Position numbers and translations under genes: made by a program. Positions 63,632 to 64,000 of a DNA stretch of 64,000 nucleotides are shown in pieces. Source of the stretch: Lunularia cruciata (lineage: Eukaryota; Streptophyta; Marchantiopsida; Lunulariales; Lunulariaceae); NCBI GenBank assembly GCA_948567375.1, contig OX419756.1, positions 28,968,333-29,032,332 on the forward strand, read 5' to 3'. Numbering within the stretch: position 1 is the first letter of the stretch; every line of letters begins with the position of its first letter. The notes below the pieces were generated by a model. It searched no databases. It saw only the letters and a list, made by a program, of their open reading frames with translations, and was not told where the DNA came from.

Positions 63632-64000
63632 CTCCTAAGTAAGCTACTTGTGCAATAACCTCTTGTGATGACTACATGAAGCGATATCTATAATCATTGC
63701 CAGTCATTTGATAAGTATGAGAGCATACAAGGTCCTAAGAGTGTGGAGAAGGTATGTTGCAAGGTACTATCAAAGGACTATAGATGTGGTAGGAGTACCT
63801 ATGTCGGAGAATATGTATGTGCTAAATAGGATGCTCTTAGGACATAACATCTCAAAAGGATGGAGTTGGCCACTTGCATGTTCTCCAACCAAGGGAGGAT
63901 GTGCATGTGGGTAGTAGTAGGAATCAAAGTGATCAAGATAAAGGAGTTATAGAAAACCTCTTCTTTGAGAGGGGAGCCCAATACACTAAAACATGCTATT
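63632..64000. other. Unassigned CpG-poor sequence at the window edge
   Basis: No frame with recognisable similarity; probably more decayed repeat. Confidence 0.45.

Noticed and set aside
1-64000. tRNA or rRNA genes, CRISPR arrays, bacterial operons
   Set aside because: No tRNA B-box with a foldable partner, no rRNA words and no regular spacer arrays were seen; the content is eukaryotic.

Overview
The window looks like nuclear DNA of a land plant with a large, repeat-rich, heavily methylated genome. It holds one recognisable host gene, a VQ-motif protein on the minus strand (39882-40925). Almost everything else is decayed retroelement: Ty3/gypsy with plant-type primer sites, one Ty1/copia remnant, and an unusual family of non-LTR elements. 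The repeats are poor in CpG and rich in TG/CA, as expected after long cytosine methylation. The VQ neighbourhood keeps many CpG. The repeat types make a seed-free plant plausible, but I cannot name a species or clade.

Layout. 1-31.35 kb is a nest of old Ty3/gypsy copies. Chromovirus copy A (+) runs 1-5899. A different gypsy family, copy C (-), runs from about 6170 to 18690 and is interrupted by chromovirus copy B (+, 14423-18654, target duplication CCAAG). A second copy of the C family, D (-, 18816-22732 and 30473 to about 31350), is interrupted by element E (+, 22733-30472, tRNA-Asp-type primer site). 31.4-43.6 kb is a CpG-retaining island with the VQ gene, a minus-strand LINE 3' half and several short LINE tails. 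43.6-45.66 kb is a LINE with an exactly 200-base sequence gap. 48.1-49.4 kb is a copia fossil. 50.65-58.2 kb is AT-rich and gene-free, with degenerate tandem repeats and a solo chromovirus LTR (54819-55590). 58.2-62.6 kb holds two more LINE pieces. A second solo LTR (62713-63626) carries its own 333-bp insertion.

Two things stand out. First, the C/D gypsy family carries a domain between protease and reverse transcriptase that reads as a cytosine-5 DNA methyltransferase. Its motif I, motif IV, ENV-like motif VI and C-terminal blocks occur in the normal order, so a retrotransposon appears to have captured a DNA-methylating enzyme. Second, the LINE family appears to combine an N-terminal C2H2 zinc finger, a reverse transcriptase, and a C-terminal zinc knuckle with a restriction-like endonuclease. 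That is the R2-type layout, not the usual plant L1/RTE layout. Its conserved 3' tail occurs at seven places here.

All element boundaries without an LTR end or target duplication are approximate. No tRNA, rRNA, CRISPR array or bacterial-type operon was seen.
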